Assembly: GCF_933775445.1 (NCBI RefSeq) | Contig: NC_065878.1 | Coordinates: forward strand, 12,287,395-12,351,394 | DNA from: Argentina anserina | Lineage: Eukaryota; Streptophyta; Magnoliopsida; Rosales; Rosaceae | Length of the DNA: 64,000 bases | Direction of reading: 5' to 3' | Translations under genes and position numbers: made by a program | The notes under the pieces: generated by a model | The model's database searches: none | Told to the model about the DNA's origin: nothing | The model's input: only the letters and a program-made list of their open reading frames with translations | Shown: positions 12,175 through 23,572 of the stretch, one piece after another | Layout: each line of letters opens with the position of its first letter | Position numbering within the stretch: position 1 is the stretch's first letter

Positions 12175-13004
12175 TGTAATATCTCACATCGGCCAACGGA
12201 GAGGGGGTGATGTGCCTTATGTGTATATGCCCCCCTCCATCTAACACGAGGCTTTTTGGGAGCTCAATGACTTCAAAGGTGATAAGAACTCTGAAGTTAA
12301 GCTTGCTCGGGCTAAAGCGATTCCAAGATGAGTTCCCTACTGGGAAGTTGCTCGTGAGCTCCCAAAAATAAAATCGTGAGGGCTAGGCTCAAAGAGGACA
12401 ATATTATAATATCTCACATCGGCTAACGGAGAGGGGGTGATATGCCTTATATGTATATGCCAATCTTCATCTAACACGAGGCCTTTTGGGGGCTCAATGA
12501 CTTCAGAGAGGATAGGAACTCTGAAGTTAAGCTTGCTTGGGTTAGAGCAATCCCAGGATTTGTGACCTACTGGGAAGTTGCTCGTGAGCTATCAGAAACA
12601 AAACCGTGAGGGCTAGACCCGAAGCGGACAATATCGTGTTACGGCGGAGCGGTCCCGGGATGTGACAATTTGGTATCAGAGCCACTCTGTCGTGTGGTGC
12701 GAGTGTGCTGATGAGGACGTCGGACTCCCAAGGGGGTGGATTGTAATATCCCACATCGGCTAATAGAGAGGGGGTGATGTGTCTTATATGTACATATCCA
12801 CCTCCATTTAACACGAGGCTTTTTTGGGGCTCAAGGACTTCGGAGAGAATAGGAACTCCGAAGTTAAGCTTGCTCGGGATAGAGCAATCACATGATGGGT
12901 GACCTACTGGGAAGTTGCTCGTGAGCTCCCAGAAACAAAACCGTGAGGGCTAGGCCCAAAGCGGACAATATCGTGTTACGGCGGAGCGATCCTGGAATGT
13001 GACA
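12175..13004 (+). mobile_element. Cassandra retroelement with three LTR copies
   Basis: Three direct copies of an LTR beginning TGTAATATC(C/T)CACATCGG are present: 12175 to about 12408 (missing its 3' end), about 12409-12667, and 12742-13004 (263 bp). Only the last two are separated by the internal domain (12668-12741), which holds the primer-binding site TTGGTATCAGAGCC and a purine tract AAGGGGGTGGAT. Each LTR has a 5S-rRNA-like block with internal pol III control elements (GAAGTTAAGC..., then CTACTGGGAAGT). This is the hallmark of Cassandra TRIM elements. The whole is flanked by the exact duplication CGTTT at 12170-12174 and 13005-13009. It has no coding capacity. Confidence 0.93.
12842..12926 (+). 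repeat. 5S-rRNA-like block in Cassandra LTR
   Basis: GAACTCCGAAGTTAAGC, GATGGGTGACC and TACTGGGAAGTTGCTCGTG follow the order of the 5S rRNA A-box and C-box. Related blocks lie near 12282-12357 and 12511-12590. They are part of the LTR, not genuine 5S genes. Confidence 0.85.
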
Positions 13005-13292
13005 CGTTTCTCCATTATATATGGTAGTAAATTTTTTTTATCATTGAGGAGGATGATTATGTATTTTTGCCCTTCCACGCAAAATCTGCATGCATCAGTA
13101 TTTTCGACTAAAAGAGGTAGTTAACCAAAACATATGTATGTCATTTTGGAAGATGAAATGATGAATGACACTAGCTAGTTTGCTTCTAAAACTAGATAGC
13201 TAGCATCATTCGAAGTTTGAGTTTATCCCTCGCATCCTAATGCGATCACAAAAGAGATATACATAATGCTTCATATATATATATGCTGTTTT

Positions 13293-13643
13293 AGGTGCGT
13301 ACGTCAACACCGTGTGGATTCCGTGATTCCGGTGATCGGTGACGTGCAATGACGACATAGATGGTGCCGACTGTGCTCTCCTCCTCCTGGCGCTCCTATG
13401 TACTTGTCGGAGCTGCAGCGTCGTCCCACGGTGGCTGGAATCTCGAAATTTCTAGAAATTTCAAGTTTATCGACACCGTGCGGAAATTTCAAGATTCAGG
13501 GCGCCATAGGCTGGCGTTACAGCTCCGGCCATCACAAACAGAAGCACCAAGAGGGGGGAGCACGATGGCACTATCCGCGTCGTCGTTGCGTGTCGTCGAT
13601 CACTAGAATGGTGGAATCCGCACGGTATGGACGTCCGCACCTG
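13293..13643. mobile_element. 350-bp foldback element (GC-rich hairpin)
   Basis: The left arm (about 13293-13465) is an imperfect reverse complement of the right arm (about 13475-13643). Both outer ends read AGGTGCG, then ACGTC, ACCGTG, GGATTCC, GTGATCG and GACGAC in the same order. Inner blocks CGGAGCTG and TTGAAATTTC also pair. The centre contains the small palindrome GAAATTTCTAGAAATTTC. It is much richer in GC than its surroundings. Four overlapping open frames on both strands are by-products of the symmetry. A MITE is most likely. Confidence 0.7.
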
Positions 13644-13645
13644 AA

Positions 13646-14990
13646 AAATTTCATATATATATATATATTTGTATTGTATCATGCGTTACATATGATAATT
13701 ATGATCTCATTTATCTCGATTATTTGAATATAATTCAGTTTCCAATTTGGATTTCTCGTAAGTTATAGTATTGGACTATTGGTACATACATACACGATCT
13801 ATTAATACTTTCATTCACATCTCTGTTACTCAGTAACTTTCATCAAAACGTGCACATTCATGTTGCATGTGTAGATTAGGCAAATAAACAAGGGCCTTAA
13901 TTGAGATCAGTTGTGTTTAAAAACAGGGTGCAAAACATATCAACTACCTGAAGCTGTGGAAATGTCGACATTCAAGTTTGCTGATTGAAATCTTGAACTT
14001 GTTTTATCGGGTTAGTTGATTAGGTAGCTATAGATAAGTAGATATGATACAGCTTAATTAGCTATTTATGTGCTTATCGATCAGCTTATACTTAAACTAA
14101 TGACTAACTCCATCATTGACCAAACAAAAAGAATAGAGAAAAGACAAAACCATGCATTGATATATATTACAAGTCACCCATGGGGTTTGGTGCAGCAGTA
14201 GCAAATTGCACTTGAATGTAAAGCGAATGCTGATGCGATACTCCTAGTAATATGAGGTCGTTAGTTCGATCATCTGCATGTGAAAAATACTCTATGTAGT
14301 GAGTCAATACCGTATTTGTTCTCCGGTCCAGAGTGGTTGACCAACTTGTCCACCATTTCGATTACCAAGATATATATTAAAAGTCACCCACTTTTGATGA
14401 TGGTGGTGGACGAAATGTCGAAATCTAACAATTTTTCTTATCTATAGTCAGAAATCTAACAAATTAGAAGAATAATTAACTAGTTGCAACTCGCGTAAAT
14501 CGTAATATTCTTATGGCGCCCAAAGCAATATATCAAGTAGCTAGTTAACTTCGTCTTAACAACGGGTATTTCTTCCTTTCTAACCAATAATAATTTATAT
14601 ACATGTCAAGTAAGAGGATATCACATATAAATTACTTCTTCATTAATTATTCAATCAAGTATAATGACCACAACCAAAAATTCTCTTGACAGGTACTATA
14701 AACAGCACCTATACTCATTTGGAGATCGCACGTACAGTAATGAAGAAAATTAAAGTACGAGATGAATCATTCATCTACAAACTGTCTTCACGGAAAAGCA
14801 CCAAGGAGTCCACCACCGCCATGCCAACTTGATCACAAACCAACAAAGACAATAGACGTCGCACGTATATAGAGCAAGAAGCTGAGAATTATATATGAGA
14901 CCGGCTCAAGGATTCAAGACCGCATGAGATGCCAAAGAGATCGACTAACTAGAAACATCTCTACTACTATAAAGCCAGCACTTAAAAGTA
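13646..14990. other. Spacer, no gene recognised
   Basis: AT-rich intergenic DNA. A tRNA-like motif at 14200-14345 was considered and rejected. Confidence 0.45.
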
Positions 14991-15189
14991 GTGCTCGTCA
15001 ACGGCCAGACCGGGTATTTTCAAAAATATGAAGATCCAAGTCCGCCACCTAAAACGGACCTTGCAGGCTTTTGCAGGCCGGACTTTGTGGGTTTGTATTC
15101 GAAAAAAAAAACATAATACTCTAAAGGGTTTGAAACAATAACAGAATTATTGGAAAACATTCTGAAAAACATTCTATTTTCGAAATATT

Positions 15190-17760
15190 ATCAATCGACA
15201 CCAGTAGATGTGATCGATATATATATTTAGGGACCCTGTAATAATTTCATCCGTTTTAAACATGGTTTGACCGTCTGTACTTACGGAGAACAAAAAAGAC
15301 GCGTTTTGACAAAATAAAACCCAATGTTCTAAAAATCGCCGCCTAGGCGCCCGGAGACCTCTGGCCGCCGCGATTTTGGGCTAAACGGCGATGTTAGGCG
15401 GCTGACCGATTTTTGCCCGCCTAGGCGGCTGGAGGGCTAGGTTTTTGTTTTTTTGTTTTTTTTTTTAGTTTTGGATTTTGAATTTGATTCGGATACAAAA
15501 GAAGTACTTGAATGATATGGAGAAAAAAAATTTGATGAGCTCTGAGGGATTATGCTTGCAAAAATGCATTCCCGTTGTTTAAATTGTTTTTCTTATTTTC
15601 CAAAGGGTTGGTGAATTGTGTTTCTTATTATTGATTTTCCTAAGTTCATTGTTGTTGAGTTGTATTTCTTTTTTTCCTAAGAGGCTAAGATCATTAGATC
15701 AATATTGTTGAACATTTATAAGTATTAAGGATTAAGAACATATGTATTTTCAATATTATAAACATTATATATTTTTTTATATTAATTTCATGCATTATAT
15801 TCTTATTTTAATTGTATTTATATAATTATTTGTTATTAAAAATTTAAAAGATATACAAAAATACAAATCTGATTAATCCCCGATTAATCCTCTGGGCGCT
15901 GGTTTTCAGCTGTCCGCCCGATTAACGCCTAGCGTTTTTTATAACCTTGATAAAACCTCATTGACCGATGTTTTACCAAATGGGTTTCTTCGTTGCGACC
16001 ACTCACGATCGGTGACAAAAATTTGTTGATTTCAAATATGTAAACAACTTTCCGCATTCGTATATTGGTAATGGGTCTCCCTTAGGGCATATTAGTGTTG
16101 TTTTTGGTTTACCAGAAATTCCGACGGTCAAACGGGGTCCGAATTGGATGAAATTTTAAAATGACCCTAAATATATATACCTATCAGATCAGATTGTGTC
16201 GATCGATTCCGAGAAGTTTCATTCATACAGTCGCTTCATAATTTGATAGTTTTATTATAAACCTAATATAAAATGTTATGATACATTAGTGGACACTTTG
16301 TCGATCGACAACTCCTATTCGAAATAAGGTCGATTGACACAAACAAATGTGATCGGTATATATATTTAAGGAACCCTTACAATTTTCGTCTATTTTGGAC
16401 ATGGTTTCACCATTCGTACCAATAGTCAACTAAAAAATAGGTGTTTGACATATTTAAACCACATTGACCGGGGCTTTACTAATTGAATTTCTTTAGTACG
16501 ACTGCACACGATAGGTAATAAAAATTAGGTGATTTCAGATATGCAAACAGCTTTCGGCGTTTACATATTTGTAATGGGTCATCCTTTAGGGCATATTAAT
16601 AGTGTTTTCGATTTACCAAAAATTCCGACAGTCAAGCGATGTCCGGATGAAATTTTTATAGGGTCACTAAATATATATACCGATCACATCGGCTGGTGTC
16701 GATTGATCTTAAGAAGTTTCCTTCATATAGTCGCTTCATAATGCGATAGTTTTATTCTAAACCTAATATAAAAGTTATGATACATTAGTAGACACTTAGG
16801 CGATCGCAAACTCTACTTCGAAATATGGTCGATCGACACCAGCAGATGTTACCGGTATATATATTAAGGGACCCTATAAAAATTTCGTCCATTTTGGACA
16901 TGGTTTGACCGTTCGTACCTACGGTCAACCAAAAAAGAGGTGTTTTGACATATTGAAACCCCATTGACCGGGGCTTTTCTAAATGAGTTTCCTCAGTGCA
17001 ACCATGCACGATAGGTAACAAAAATTAGGTGATTTTAGATATGCAAATAGCTTTCGGCGTTCGCATCTTCGTAATGGGTCCTCCTTTAGGGCACATTAGT
17101 GGTGTTTTCGGTTTACCGGAAATTTCAACGGTCAAACGAGGTCCGAATTGGATGAAATTTTTACATGGTCATTAAATATATATATCAATCACATCGGCTG
17201 GTGTCGATCGATCTGAAGAAGTTTCCTTCATATAGTCACTTCATAATGCGATAGTTTTATTATAAACCTAATATAAAATTTATGATACATTTGTGGACAT
17301 TTCGGTGATCGATAACTCCAGTTCGAAATATGGTCAATTGACACAACGGATGTGATCAGTATATATATTTAAACCTATAAAAATTTCGTCAGTTTTGGAC
17401 ATTGTTTGACCGTCCATACGGCCGTACCTACGGGCAACTAAAAAAGAGGCGTTTTGACATATTAAAATCCTCATTGACCGGGACTTTGCCAAATGAGTTT
17501 CCTTGGTGCGACCGCACACAATCGGTGACAAAAATTAGGTGATTTCAGATATGCAAACAGATTTCAGTGTTCGCAATTCATAATGGGTCTTCCTTTATGG
17601 AATATTAGTGTTGTTTTTGGTTTACCGGAAATTCCGATGGTCAACCGAGGTCCGAATTGGATGAAATTTTTACAAGGTCACTAAATATATATACCGATCA
17701 TATCGGCTGGTGTTGATCGATCCCGAGAAGTTTCATTCATATAGTTTCTTCATAACTGCG
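15190..17760. repeat. Tandem array of ~500-bp palindromic monomers
   Basis: A unit of about 500 bp recurs in direct orientation. The marker GGCTGGTGTCGAT or its variants lies near 16191, 16690, 17194 and 17704, and GATGTGATC near 15206, 16346, 16843 and 17349. The second marker region is the inverted counterpart of the first: TATACCGATCACATC...GGTGTCGATC faces GATCGACACC...GATGTGATCGGTATA, and GGTCAAAC...GATGAAATTTTT faces AAAATTTCGTCC...GGTTTGACC. Each monomer is therefore a large imperfect inverted repeat. The spacing of the first interval is inflated by a hAT MITE at 15322-15949. No protein is encoded. Confidence 0.82.
15322..15949. mobile_element. hAT-type MITE, 628 bp
   Basis: The ends are CAATGTTCTAAAAATCGCC on the left and, read from the other strand, CAAGGTTATAAAAAACGC on the right. 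The 8-bp target duplication ATAAAACC is exact at 15314-15321 and 15950-15957, as expected for hAT transposition. GC-rich GCCGCCTAGGCG motifs follow each terminus. There is no transposase, so it is non-autonomous. It interrupts one monomer of the surrounding palindromic array. Confidence 0.9.
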
Positions 17761-17799
17761 ATTGTTTTATTTTAAACATAATAAAATATGTATGTATAA

Positions 17800-17965
17800 T
17801 ATTTTATTATTTAGCGGGGTTTTATGGGCCGGACCTTATGGACTTTTGGCGAGCCAGGCCGGGTTTCACACCTCTAATCTAACAAAAGAGCGCTTTGGCG
17901 GGATTTCTCGCGGGACGGACCGGGTAAAAGCCTATCGGGCTTGCGGGTTTCTGCGGGCTAAATGA
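17800..17965. mobile_element. hAT-like GC-rich terminus next to the array
   Basis: GGGCCGGACC and GAGCCAGGCCGGG lead to CACACCTCTA at about 17876, the reverse complement of a TAGAGGTGTG-type hAT end. GC-rich sequence with GGACCGGG motifs follows to 17960, and another patch lies on the far side of the array (about 15000-15100: GACCGGG, GGCCGGAC). The array may sit inside a hAT-like element, but I could not pair the ends. Confidence 0.35.
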
Positions 17966-19015
17966 TGAGGCCTACCCAAAAGCTTCACCAAACTATGAAC
18001 TACCCAATCTACCCCTCTATAATTGTATCATCACATATAAACAGAATGATAATTATGTAAAATACAAATGTTTTACTAATGCGTTTTACTAAAACTATCC
18101 TCCATAAGAAACAGAATTACATAAAATGATTGTCATTCAAAATATACTTCTAATAAAATTTTACGAACTCGTGCGATCAAAACACGTGCATCGCACAGAT
18201 AAGACACTAATATATATTAAATGGAACTTTAATTTCTTAAATTTTAAGCTGAGTTCACATACTCATCAGTGTAATGTGCGTGGTGAAGTTCTCAGTGATA
18301 TTATATCACAACTTGTTCTTCAACAGTTTTTTGTCGAGTTAATTTGATAGCTCTTTGTTTATTTTTTCTATTTTTGTTAATTATGTAATATTTTTTTTGT
18401 TTTTACGATGTATATGTCAAGAAATTTATTTCATATTTGATAAAGAGTACATTGTCAACTAGTAGTAAAAGAAAAAAAATTTTATTAGGTCCTAAAACTA
18501 TTTGATTCTTAAAATTTCTGGCTAAGTGTCACCTTACAATATTGCACCTCGAATCTTTGTTTTCCATTCCATGAAAAAAAGGCATGGAATTGTTGTTTTA
18601 ATCACTCGTCTACTCCATGCATGATCACCAAACCAGACCCTTATTTTTCTTCTGGGCTATTCTTCCTATTTATAATTTTGAGATTCGTTTTATACACGGA
18701 CCAACTTGGATATTGTAATACGACTTTACTTGATCAAGTCAGTAACCAATCTCGAAAACCGTACAATTGTCAGCTGGATACGTAGTCAGTTAGATAAGCA
18801 CAGCAGCTACCAACTTGCCAAACTGATCTATACCGGTGAACATTTCTATTCAATTCCAACTCCCTCTCTCACTTTTGGCTCGTATACATTGATTCTGCAT
18901 TTCATATTCAATTAATATACAAAAACTCACACGTTCTTAACTGAAATGTGTGCCCAAATGTCAACGCTAAACTCCTCGCTAGCGACAACTCGATCTCTCT
19001 TCCTCTCATCACCCA
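17966..19015. other. Upstream region of the DUF1442 gene
   Basis: AT-rich sequence without a convincing gene. Open frames at 18126-18347 and 18706-18915 lack recognisable features. Confidence 0.45.
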
Positions 19016-19017
19016 TT

Positions 19018-19025
19018 TATAAATA
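19018..19025 (+). promoter_or_regulatory. TATA box of the DUF1442 gene
   Basis: TATAAATA lies 100 bases before the ATG and about 40 bases before a CT tract (19064-19100) in the probable 5' UTR. Confidence 0.6.
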
Positions 19026-19061
19026 GCCTCAGCACACAGATATCTCTAACTTCAGTAATCC

Positions 19062-19102
<41 letters not shown>

Positions 19103-19124
19103 AATTCTGACCGGCCCATAGATT

Positions 19125-19825
19125 ATGAAGCTCGTTTGGTCCCCAGAAACAGCTTCCAAAGCTTACTTAGACACTGTCAAATCAGTAAGTATTGTATATT
19201 TGGTTGATCGAAGTTCGATCGAGCTTATTTGAGTTTCCATGTTGTTTACCATTTAAGCACGAGCTTCTTATTATATATCGATCCCACAACTAATGAGTTA
19301 TTTTGCTATCTTCTGTTGCAGTGTGAGAAATTTAGAGAATCTGGTGTTGCCGAGCTACTCTCTGCCATGGCGGCCGGCTGGAACGCAAAGCTAATCGTCG
19401 AAGCGTGGTCCTACGGTAATCCGATCGCCATCAGCCTTGGCCTGGCCACGGCAGCCCGCCACACGTGCGGACGGCACGTTTGTGTAGTCCCCGACGAACG
19501 TTCGAGGGTGGAGTACTTAAAGGCCATGCGTAACGCACCGGTACTGCCGGAGGTGGTGGTTGGAGAGTCAGACGTGGCGACGGCGGGAGTTGATTTCTTG
19601 GTGGTTGACTGCAGCCAGAGGGAGTTCGTTAGGGTTTTAAGGACTGCCAAGGTGAGCCCTAGAGGGGCGGTTTTTGCATGCAAGAATGCTTGGCAGAGAC
19701 ACGTAAAAGGGTTCAGATGGCACGGTGTGGTGGAGAGAGGAACTCGTGTGGTGAGGTCGGTGTTTTTGCCGGTGGGTAAAGGATTGGATATTGCTCATAT
19801 AGGGTACGGCGGCGGAACTGTGTGA
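19125..19825 (+). CDS. DUF1442 family protein
   Basis: Exon 1 (19125-19184) encodes MKLVWSPETASKAYLDTVKS. A GT-AG intron (19185-19321) joins in phase 0 to exon 2 (19322-19825), which begins CEKF and ends ...YGGGTV before TGA. The product is 187 residues, near the usual length of plant DUF1442 proteins. The KLVWSPE...A..AY..TV start, the NAKLIVEAWS segment and the VDFLVVDC segment are typical of the family. Family members look like SAM-binding Rossmann folds, but no activity is established that I know of. I chose the start because upstream frames are closed and a TATA box plus CT-rich leader precede it. An open frame beginning at 19229 includes intron sequence and is not the real start. Confidence 0.88.
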
Positions 19826-20827
19826 CCGATCAGTACTATTAGAAAGGGTCCTGGCCGTTGGATCAAGCATATTGATCACCGGTCCGGCGAGGAGCACTTG
19901 TTCCGGGAGTGAGTGCGAAGTTTCCAATCAGTGATCTCCGGACTTATCAGAGGGTCTAAATTGGTGTGTAATATAAGGATGAAGTAGAATGCGAAAGTGA
20001 ATTGCTTAGTGCTTGAAAAATAAATAAAAATCTACAAGCAGCTAACAGTTCACTTCTTCTGTTGATCTCACACTGTTATGATTGGAACCCCAATGAAGAT
20101 AATTTTGTGAGAGAATTAGGTATTTATATGTATCTTGTAGTAATTTTGTTTAATAAAATCAGGTCATCTCTGTACAGGTAAAACTACTATACATGTGCAA
20201 GTGTCGATCTGAAGTTTCTCGAGTAGGCTAGCTCATCTCCGATCCCTTCTCTAATCAATCAAACTCTTTTTTGTTAATTAAGGAAAAATGAATACATTTA
20301 TTTATCAAGGAACAAACCCAATAACAAGACGTGCATAATGTTAGGTCCAAAATATTAGCTTCCAAAGAGTGAGGTACGCAATCAAACTAGAAGGAGGATA
20401 TATGAGGAGACTACAACAGTACAACTCACTAATTTCGGCCTTAAACCGAAATCATACATGCAACAATGTTAACAAATCCACTACACCCAACACTATTACT
20501 TGCTAACAATGATGTCACAATCGTCAGAAGCAGCGACGTAATGTGGAATATTAAATCAGAGCGTTAAAACCCGAATAGCTGATGCCAATCTTATCCCAAG
20601 GCACAAATCATATATATAGAAAGTCATCATCAAAACAACACCATACAAACCACCATCAACACTAAAGCCATAAGAAAAGGAGGACATAAATCAATCAAAC
20701 TCTTAAGCACTGTAAAAGAAAACTTAGTCCTCCGTTTCCCTTGCATATATCGAGTTAAGACAATTGAGAGTTGATGGTGATTAAATGATTACATTTACCA
20801 CCTCTAATCAGTGATTTTAGTAAGATC
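19826..20827. other. 3' flank of the DUF1442 gene
   Basis: 3' UTR and AT-rich spacer, with no gene recognised. Confidence 0.5.
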
Positions 20828-21157
20828 CAGTGGCTGATCCAGCCCAGGTAGTAAATGTATTATTCATCTTAGATCATAAAAATCCTCAGGTATAGTTCTT
20901 CTAATATTCTTGCTACTATATATTTAATATAAAATTGTAAGTATGTGTTATTTAGTTTCAACTTAATTAATTTGAGGAAAAAAATTTGTTGTAAAATACT
21001 CATTTCTCATTGATTTCAAAATATTATATTACATTCATCAACATTTATTAATTTTTTTAAAGACTCATTGACGTCTACAGTTTGTATGATTACAAATTTT
21101 TTTAGCCTTTGGCCAAATTTTAGCCCACAATGTGTTCAGATCTTAAATCCGCCACCG
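20828..21157. mobile_element. MITE-like repeat, copy A
   Basis: It begins CAGTGGCTGATCCAGCCCAGG and ends AAATCCGCCACCG. The body (TCTTCTAATATTCTTG, AATTAATTTGAG, TTTAGCCTTTGGCC) is shared in order with 26181-26637, so they are two diverged copies of one dispersed repeat. Confidence 0.65.
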
Positions 21158-21930
21158 ATCAGATCAGACATCTATGCCAATGAAATTAATCTTGCCTTTT
21201 TCCTTTCAACTGACGAAAATTATACGACATATAAGTGATATAACTGTTAGAATATGTCGATATAGGTATCTCCTACGTACCGTCCATATTTTGGGTACGT
21301 CAATGAATTCTTAGTGAGCAGATTTTTCGTGATTTTCTAATATCATCCATTTCAAATGCCGTCGTTTTGGTTGCACTCCAACAAATGCATAGTCAGTCGT
21401 GCCTATATAATGAACCTTTTGATTAGCATCAGATTAATTGGTTACATATGTTATTCTATATGTACTTGATTAACTGAGAACCAATTAATTAATATAATTA
21501 TGTATTGAGATGTTGGAGACAATTAAAAGTTTATATTTTTCTTCTTCTACATATTATGATATAATCACGTATATCAGTATATGTATATCTGTAGTCGAGT
21601 TCAACCACGATGTAATAAAGGACCGACTTGTGATCATTGACACTTATATTGTTTGTTGGTTTCTCTCCAAGCTATAGTCTACATTTCCAAATTTTCAGAT
21701 TAGATTGAAAATTTGAAATAAGAAAGATAAAAGTTCTAGAAGACTATTGGATATAGTGAGAAACAATTAGATACAATAAGAGACACAATCGAGACAACTT
21801 AAATCAATTACATTTTAGAGCTAATTAAATCAACGACCTCGTTCTATGGTGAAGGAGAGAGAGTTCTAAATTCAAAGTAATGACTATGTCTAATTCTTGA
21901 TGTGGGTTTTAACTTAATTATAGAGTAATC
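21158..21930. other. Spacer, no gene recognised
   Basis: AT-rich. I see no gene or clear repeat. Confidence 0.45.
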
Positions 21931-22137
21931 ATTCTATGTACCCGTCACACTATGTGACATTGCCATGTGGTGTACCCAGCCAATCATATTACGTCATGAT
22001 ATAATTAACATGCACACGGTGAAAATGACAAAAGTTTATTTATATATAAGAATAAATCAGAAACAATCACAGTAAAAAATATGTCAATAATATTAATGGG
22101 GTACGCCACGTGAGATATGTGGCAGGTATATATAATA
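21931..22137. mobile_element. Small MITE-like inverted repeat
   Basis: ATTCTATGTACCCGTCACAC...CATGTGGTGTACCC at the left pairs loosely with GGGGTACGCCACGTGAGATATGTGGCAGGTATATATAAT at the right, giving arms of about 40 bp around an AT-rich core. No target duplication could be read. Confidence 0.4.
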
Positions 22138-23071
22138 ATTTCTCGTATAGTCACGGACATATTCAAATACGTGAATTTGTATGTAGTATGTACCTATGAC
22201 ACATGATTATGGCTAATTGGGTGCTGATATATTTTGGCACACCATAAATTCCAATCTGCGCACCTTTCCATTTTTATATTAGTACTTTGTCCACTACCTT
22301 CTACTTTCCATAACACCCTTAAATCTAATTTTTTTTCTTCTATTTTCTCCTCTTTCTTTTACATTTTATGAACTCTTTTTTATTCAATCTCCAGTTTTTA
22401 TTTGCCTCTTTTTCTCCTAACAAGGACATTCATTCAAGAATTCATACCGGTAGTGATTCTACATTGACATCAAAGTAAAAAGTAGAGCATACATCAACAA
22501 CTACACATAAAACATTGAGAAAAAAACAGGTCAAAACTAAATATATTTGAATAGACCAATTGTTCATTATTATAAGAATCAAATCAGAGGAGGCATTGCT
22601 AACAAAAAGATTTACAAAAGTGTATCCTCTATATCGATATGGAGTTTTAATTCTTATGTTTCCTCCCTGGTCAGTTCATTTATGGAGACCAGTAATACAT
22701 GCACAAAGATTAGACTATAGTGTATAAGGAAATCTATTCATACATGGTGAATAAGCTAACCAAATCGTGAGCACAATGGCTATCAGTTCATACAACCATA
22801 ACATATGAAATTCATATAATGAGGTCAATTGAAGTAAAGACTCCCACGTTTTAGTACTAGATTTGTAAACCTAAAACCAAACTCTAAAATATAAAATTCT
22901 CAACTACCTATTCAAACCAACCAATCATCCAAACTAACAGAATACTATAGTATGTACTCTTCATAATGAACAAGAATTAAACAAAAAGGGAATGATGATC
23001 AGAGTACCAAAGAAATAAAGAAAACAAACAAAAATATATGGATAACCCAACAAGAAGCTTGTTATTTTACC

Positions 23072-23564
23072 CAATGGTCTAAATAGCGGTTATCGGCATC
23101 GTATCAGTTTTGTAAAATAAAGATATAATGAGGATATATCAGATTTATCGTTTTTGCTAATTTTTAATTAAATTTAATATATTTATAAACATATACTTCA
23201 AAATATACCAATAAACTTGAAAAATTAAACTTATATTTTAAAATGTACTAAAGAAACTTCATAAACAAAAAATATTTGATTGTTTTGACAATTAAAAAAA
23301 AATATAGTATTAATTAATAAAAATAAAGGTAATTATTCATCATAAACTCTCTCATCATCGAATGCTATCGACGAATATTTCATTTTCTTTAAATTATTTT
23401 TTCAAACGACGTGGTTTTAAAAATAAAAATAAAAAACACCGATATATCGTCATTTGACTTGATTTTTCGGGTTGATCGATATAATAAACCGATAAGCAAC
23501 TTATCGTATCATTTTATTAATATCGGGGATATATCGAGTATATATCAGGATGTTTAGAACATTG
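23072..23564. mobile_element. hAT-type MITE, 493 bp, inside the MULE
   Basis: The termini are CAATGGTCTAAATAGC and, on the other strand, CAATGTTCTAAACATCC. The 8-bp duplication ATTTTACC is exact at 23064-23071 and 23565-23572. The interior is AT-rich with TATCG-rich patches and has no coding capacity. The termini resemble those of the copies at 15322 and 44084. Confidence 0.9.
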
Positions 23565-23572
23565 ATTTTACC

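Noticed and set aside
12282..12926. 5S rRNA genes
   Set aside because: The 5S-like blocks lie at fixed positions in LTRs with TGTAATATC/GTGACA ends, PBS and PPT: Cassandra, not ribosomal DNA.
14200..14345. tRNA-like or SINE sequence (GTTAGTTCGATC)
   Set aside because: A B-box-like motif is present but no cloverleaf, A-box or poly-A tail could be built.
16529..17531. Similar peptides on both strands (DEIFIGSLNIYT)
   Set aside because: They come from the palindromic monomers, and no family is recognised.
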